Part shown: positions 30,661 through 32,981 of the stretch, piece after piece
Position numbering within the stretch: position 1 is the first letter of the stretch
How the letters are laid out: every line of letters begins with the position of its first letter
DNA from: an uncultured Collinsella sp.
GTDB taxonomy: Bacteria > Actinomycetota > Coriobacteriia > Coriobacteriales > Coriobacteriaceae
Reading direction: 5' to 3'
NCBI GenBank assembly: GCA_949287065.1
Contig: CASEEV010000051.1
Location: 1 to 32,981, forward strand
Length of the DNA: 32,981 nucleotides
Notes under the pieces: generated by a model
What the model saw: only the letters and a program-made list of their open reading frames with translations
Databases searched by the model: none
Told to the model about the DNA's origin: nothing
Translations under genes and position numbers: made by a program

Positions 30661-30697
30661 AAAAAAAACGACCTGCCGAAGACGTATCGGCAGGTCG
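30661..30697 (-). terminator. Strong terminator between rsgA and Tad operon
   Basis: CGACCTGCCGA / TCGGCAGGTCG, an 11-bp perfect stem with a 7-nt loop, is followed on the minus strand by eight T. It isolates the Tad operon from rsgA read-through. Confidence 0.95.
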
Positions 30698-30822
30698 GAG
30701 AGGTGCTGTGGATATCTTTGTAAGATCGGGAACAGTCAGGCGCACATGTTGGCAACCGCGCGTACAGACGTCTGCGGCGCAAAACCCGCCGCTCACCGAT
30801 GCACGGAAACAAAAAAGCGGCG

Positions 30823-32022
30823 CTACGCCTTCACGTCGGGGTCGAGCTCGCGCGCGCTCACGCGCAACTCGTGCGCCAAGGTGGAAAACGTTTCGTAGCG
30901 CAGGTCATCCAGCTCGCCGGCGGCAAGACCGGCGCGCACCGCGCACCCCGGCTCGTGCGTATGCGTGCAGTCGTTGAACCGGCACGCCCTTGCCGCCTGA
31001 ACGATCTCGGGAAACAGCCGCGCGAGCCCGCGCTCGTGCCCCAGGAGCGGCAGGCTTCTGAGCCCGGGCGCATCGGCGATCACGCCCGCGCCCGGCAGCT
31101 TGATCATGACGCGGGCGACCGTGGTGTGGCGCCCCGCGTCGTCGCGCTCGCGCACAGCGCCCGTCTCGAGCGCCTCGTGGCCGAGTAGGTTGTTGAGCAG
31201 CGTCGACTTGCCGGCGCCCGACGCACCGAGGATCATGCCCACCGACCCGGCGGGCAGGCAGCCGCGCACTTCCTCGAGCCCCGAGCCGCGCGCCGACGAG
31301 GTCGTGAGCACGCGTACGCCCGCGCCCGCCAGACGCTGCACGCGACGCACATCGGCCGCAAGAGAAGCGTCACTGGGCTTGCGGTCCGCCTTGGTGAGCA
31401 CCACCACCGGGCGCGCGCCGCAGTCAAAGCTCAGCACGAGGGCGCGTGCAATGCGATCGACCGGAACGTCCCCCTCGCCCAGCGCCTGCACGATAAGCAC
31501 GGTATCGACGTTTGCGGCGAGCGTCTGCTTCTCGCCGCGCGCCAAGCGCCCGCGCGGGCGCTCAAAGGCTGTGCGGCGCGGCAGCACGCGCTCGATAACG
31601 CCCATCTCGTGACCGGGCGCGCGGCGCACCGCCACCCAGTCTCCGATGGCGGGCAACAGTAGCTCGTCTTTCTCCTTGTCGAGCTTGGCAAACGCGACCG
31701 CATGCTCCGCTCGGAAGAGCTCGTCCTCGGTCACCACGAGCGGAAAGCCTCGGTCCAGGCGCACCACGCACCCGAGGCACATCTCGTCGGGCGCCTCGCA
31801 CGAGTCCAGAAACTCCTCGTACGCCGCACGCTGGCGCGTGTCGGCCGCTAGGTCGGCAAAGGCGGGAACGTCTTCGAGCGCGTCGACGCGGGGCAGCTGG
31901 GCTACGAGCGCATCCGTGTTTTGCCCGGCGTCCGCGCCGGCCCTCCTCGCCTTAACGGCCGCCCTCCGCGCGCGCTTGTCGCCCTTTGCCTTGCTGCCCG
32001 TGCGCTTGGCCCTCTTTGCCAT
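30823..32022 (-). CDS. rsgA: Ribosome small-subunit-dependent GTPase A
   Basis: A 399-residue circularly permuted GTPase that acts in late 30S maturation. An N-terminal Lys/Arg/Ala-rich extension (MAKRAKRTGSKAKGDKRARR) is followed by an OB-fold region, then G4 VVLTKADRK, G1 LGASGAGKSTLLN and G3 DAPGLRSL. The C-terminal zinc site is CRFNDCTHTHEPGC (C-x4-C-x-H-x3-C-like spacing). It is longer than typical RsgA (about 300-350) because of the N-terminal 85 residues. ATG 32022 follows AAGGGG. A TACAAT -10 lies about 40 bp upstream. Confidence 0.95.
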   Translation of the reverse strand: MAKRAKRTGSKAKGDKRARRAAVKARRAGADAGQNTDALVAQLPRVDALEDVPAFADLAADTRQRAAYEEFLDSCEAPDEMCLGCVVRLDRGFPLVVTEDELFRAEHAVAFAKLDKEKDELLLPAIGDWVAVRRAPGHEMGVIERVLPRRTAFERPRGRLARGEKQTLAANVDTVLIVQALGEGDVPVDRIARALVLSFDCGARPVVVLTKADRKPSDASLAADVRRVQRLAGAGVRVLTTSSARGSGLEEVRGCLPAGSVGMILGASGAGKSTLLNNLLGHEALETGAVRERDDAGRHTTVARVMIKLPGAGVIADAPGLRSLPLLGHERGLARLFPEIVQAARACRFNDCTHTHEPGCAVRAGLAAGELDDLRYETFSTLAHELRVSARELDPDVKA

Positions 32023-32057
32023 ATACGACGCCCCTTACGTCCCAGTTTGCTTGAGCC

Positions 32058-32063
32058 ATTGTA
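32058..32063 (-). promoter_or_regulatory. -10 element TACAAT for rsgA
   Basis: The minus strand reads tgcggTACAATggctc about 36 bp upstream of the start codon. No clear -35 is present. Confidence 0.45.
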
Positions 32064-32085
32064 CCGCACGGACTCGCGCGCCCCT

Positions 32086-32113
32086 GCCTATCGGCTGCGC
32101 GCAGCCGATAGGC
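32086..32113. repeat. 28-bp perfect palindrome upstream of rsgA
   Basis: GCCTATCGGCTGC-GC-GCAGCCGATAGGC is perfectly self-complementary. It sits about 22 bp upstream of the rsgA -10, where a -35 would lie, and 13 bp from the ATPase terminator. It may be an operator or a dispersed palindromic repeat; no T run follows. Confidence 0.9.
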
Positions 32114-32126
32114 TTCCGGTCGGCAT

Positions 32127-32162
32127 AAAAAACGAGCCGCCGCCCAAAAGGGCGACGGCTCG
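32127..32162 (-). terminator. Terminator of the P-type ATPase gene
   Basis: On the minus strand CGAGCCGTCGCCC pairs with GGGCGGCGGCTCG (one mismatch-like G-T) around TTTT, followed by six T. Confidence 0.93.
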
Positions 32163-32190
32163 CGATGCCGTGCTGAATCGAAGCGGGACC

Positions 32191-32981
32191 TTACTGGTTC
32201 TTCTCGATCGAGCGCATGATAGCCTTGTAGACCTCCATGATCGGGATGATCAGGAACGCCAGGCCGAGCGCGGCGGCAAGCGCCTCGAGCGGGAGCTCCA
32301 TGAAGCCGAACATAACGGCAAGCGGGTGGAACTCGACGACCACGACGGTGAGCACGAGTGCGAGAAGCGCGGCGCCCCAGAGCCACTTGTTCTGCTTCTT
32401 CATGCTGAACAGCGACTGACGACGGCTGCGCATGTTGAAGCAGTGGAAGATCTCGACCATGGACAGCGTGATGAACGCCATGGTGACGCCTTCCTCGTCG
32501 GCGGTGCCGGCGATCATGTCGGCGATGTCGATGTAGCCCATGTCGAAGTACACGCCCACGAAGAACGAGGCGAGCACCAGGATCGTGATGATGACGCCCT
32601 GGAAGACGATGTCGACGCCCATGCCGCCCGCGAAGACGCCGTCGGTGGCGTTGCGCGGCTTGCGCTTCATGATGTCGCCCTCGGCCTCCTCCATGCCGAG
32701 CGCGAGCGCCGGGAAGCAGTCGGTGATGAGGTTGATCCAGAGGAGCTGCACCGGCTGGAAGATCGTGAAGCCGACCATCGTGGCCACGAAGACCGCGAGA
32801 ACCTCGGCGATGTTGGCGGAGAGCAGGAACTGGATGACCTTGCGGATGTTGTCGTAGATACGACGGCCTTCCTCCACCGCGTTGATGATGGTGGCGAAGT
32901 TGTCGTCGGCGAGCACCATGTCGGCGACGTTCTTGGTGACGTCGGTGCCGGTGATGCCCATGCCCACGCCGATGTCGGCGC
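32191..32981 (-). CDS. Ca2+-type cation-transporting P-type ATPase, C-terminal part
   Basis: The last 263 residues of a P2-type ATPase; the N-terminus lies beyond the window edge. Visible are the end of the P domain (ADIGVGMGITGTDVTKNVADMVLADDNFATI), the M5 helix region (RRIYDNIRKVIQFLLSANIAEVLAVF), the M6 cation site LLWINLITDCFPALALGME, and M7-M10 with a conserved AFITLSMVEIFHCFNMRS. It predicts ATP-driven Ca2+ (or related cation) export. A strong terminator follows. Confidence 0.93.
   Translation of the reverse strand, partial: ADIGVGMGITGTDVTKNVADMVLADDNFATIINAVEEGRRIYDNIRKVIQFLLSANIAEVLAVFVATMVGFTIFQPVQLLWINLITDCFPALALGMEEAEGDIMKRKPRNATDGVFAGGMGVDIVFQGVIITILVLASFFVGVYFDMGYIDIADMIAGTADEEGVTMAFITLSMVEIFHCFNMRSRRQSLFSMKKQNKWLWGAALLALVLTVVVVEFHPLAVMFGFMELPLEALAAALGLAFLIIPIMEVYKAIMRSIEKNQ

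Overview
This window is high-GC bacterial DNA with tightly packed, ATGA/GTGA-overlapping genes. Gene content points to the actinobacterial class Coriobacteriia (Collinsella/Olsenella-like). The indicators are an electron-confurcating-type lactate dehydrogenase/ETF set, a compact Tad pilus locus without a secretin, a UvrX-type polymerase paired with a YolD-like protein, and a Gram-positive (Cheo-type) LexA box. This placement is inference from gene content; there is no rRNA here to confirm it.

Layout. 1-2120: a Hanks-type Ser/Thr kinase (cut by the window edge) downstream of a small HTH protein, then a small glycine-rich repeat protein with a strong terminator. 2119-4220: a PAP2 phosphatase, an acyl-ACP thioesterase and a DUF4203 membrane protein. 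4459-8039: an operon for an FAD-dependent D-lactate dehydrogenase-like enzyme plus EtfB and a ferredoxin-fused EtfA, which together resemble the LctBCD complex of acetogens. 8101-11052: an MscS channel, a zinc-ribbon protein, and a PadR regulator with its membrane partner behind a promoter that carries a palindromic operator. 11202-13971: an arginase-family protein, divergent from an SOS-type dinB/uvrX-yolD operon with a clear LexA box. 14009-19722 (minus): a GH5-like protein, rsmI, metG, rsmA (start region broken by a 38-bp perfect palindrome) and tatD.

20038-20790 is the most unusual stretch. A tRNA-Phe gene is followed by a 189-bp tandem duplication of its own 3' end, terminator and an inverted T-arm. 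Next comes a mirrored pair of exact 30-bp-period repeat arrays (five to six units pointing left, four pointing right) flanking an AT-rich core that may encode a short terminator-ended RNA.

20791-30516 (minus) is one Tad/Flp pilus operon of twelve coupled genes: cpaB-like, cpaE-like, cpaF, tadB, tadC, flp, an unknown membrane protein, a second pilin-like gene, tadE, tadG-like, a second tadE-like gene and a DUF192 gene. The prepilin peptidase is not in the window. 30823-32981 (minus) holds rsgA and the C-terminal part of a Ca2+-type P-type ATPase.

Several minus-strand genes share a -10 element TACAAT/TACACT preceded by G/C-rich sequence and no recognisable -35. The best candidates for something undescribed are the mirrored 30-bp arrays with their core, the HTH-kinase pair and the degenerate GH5-like protein.
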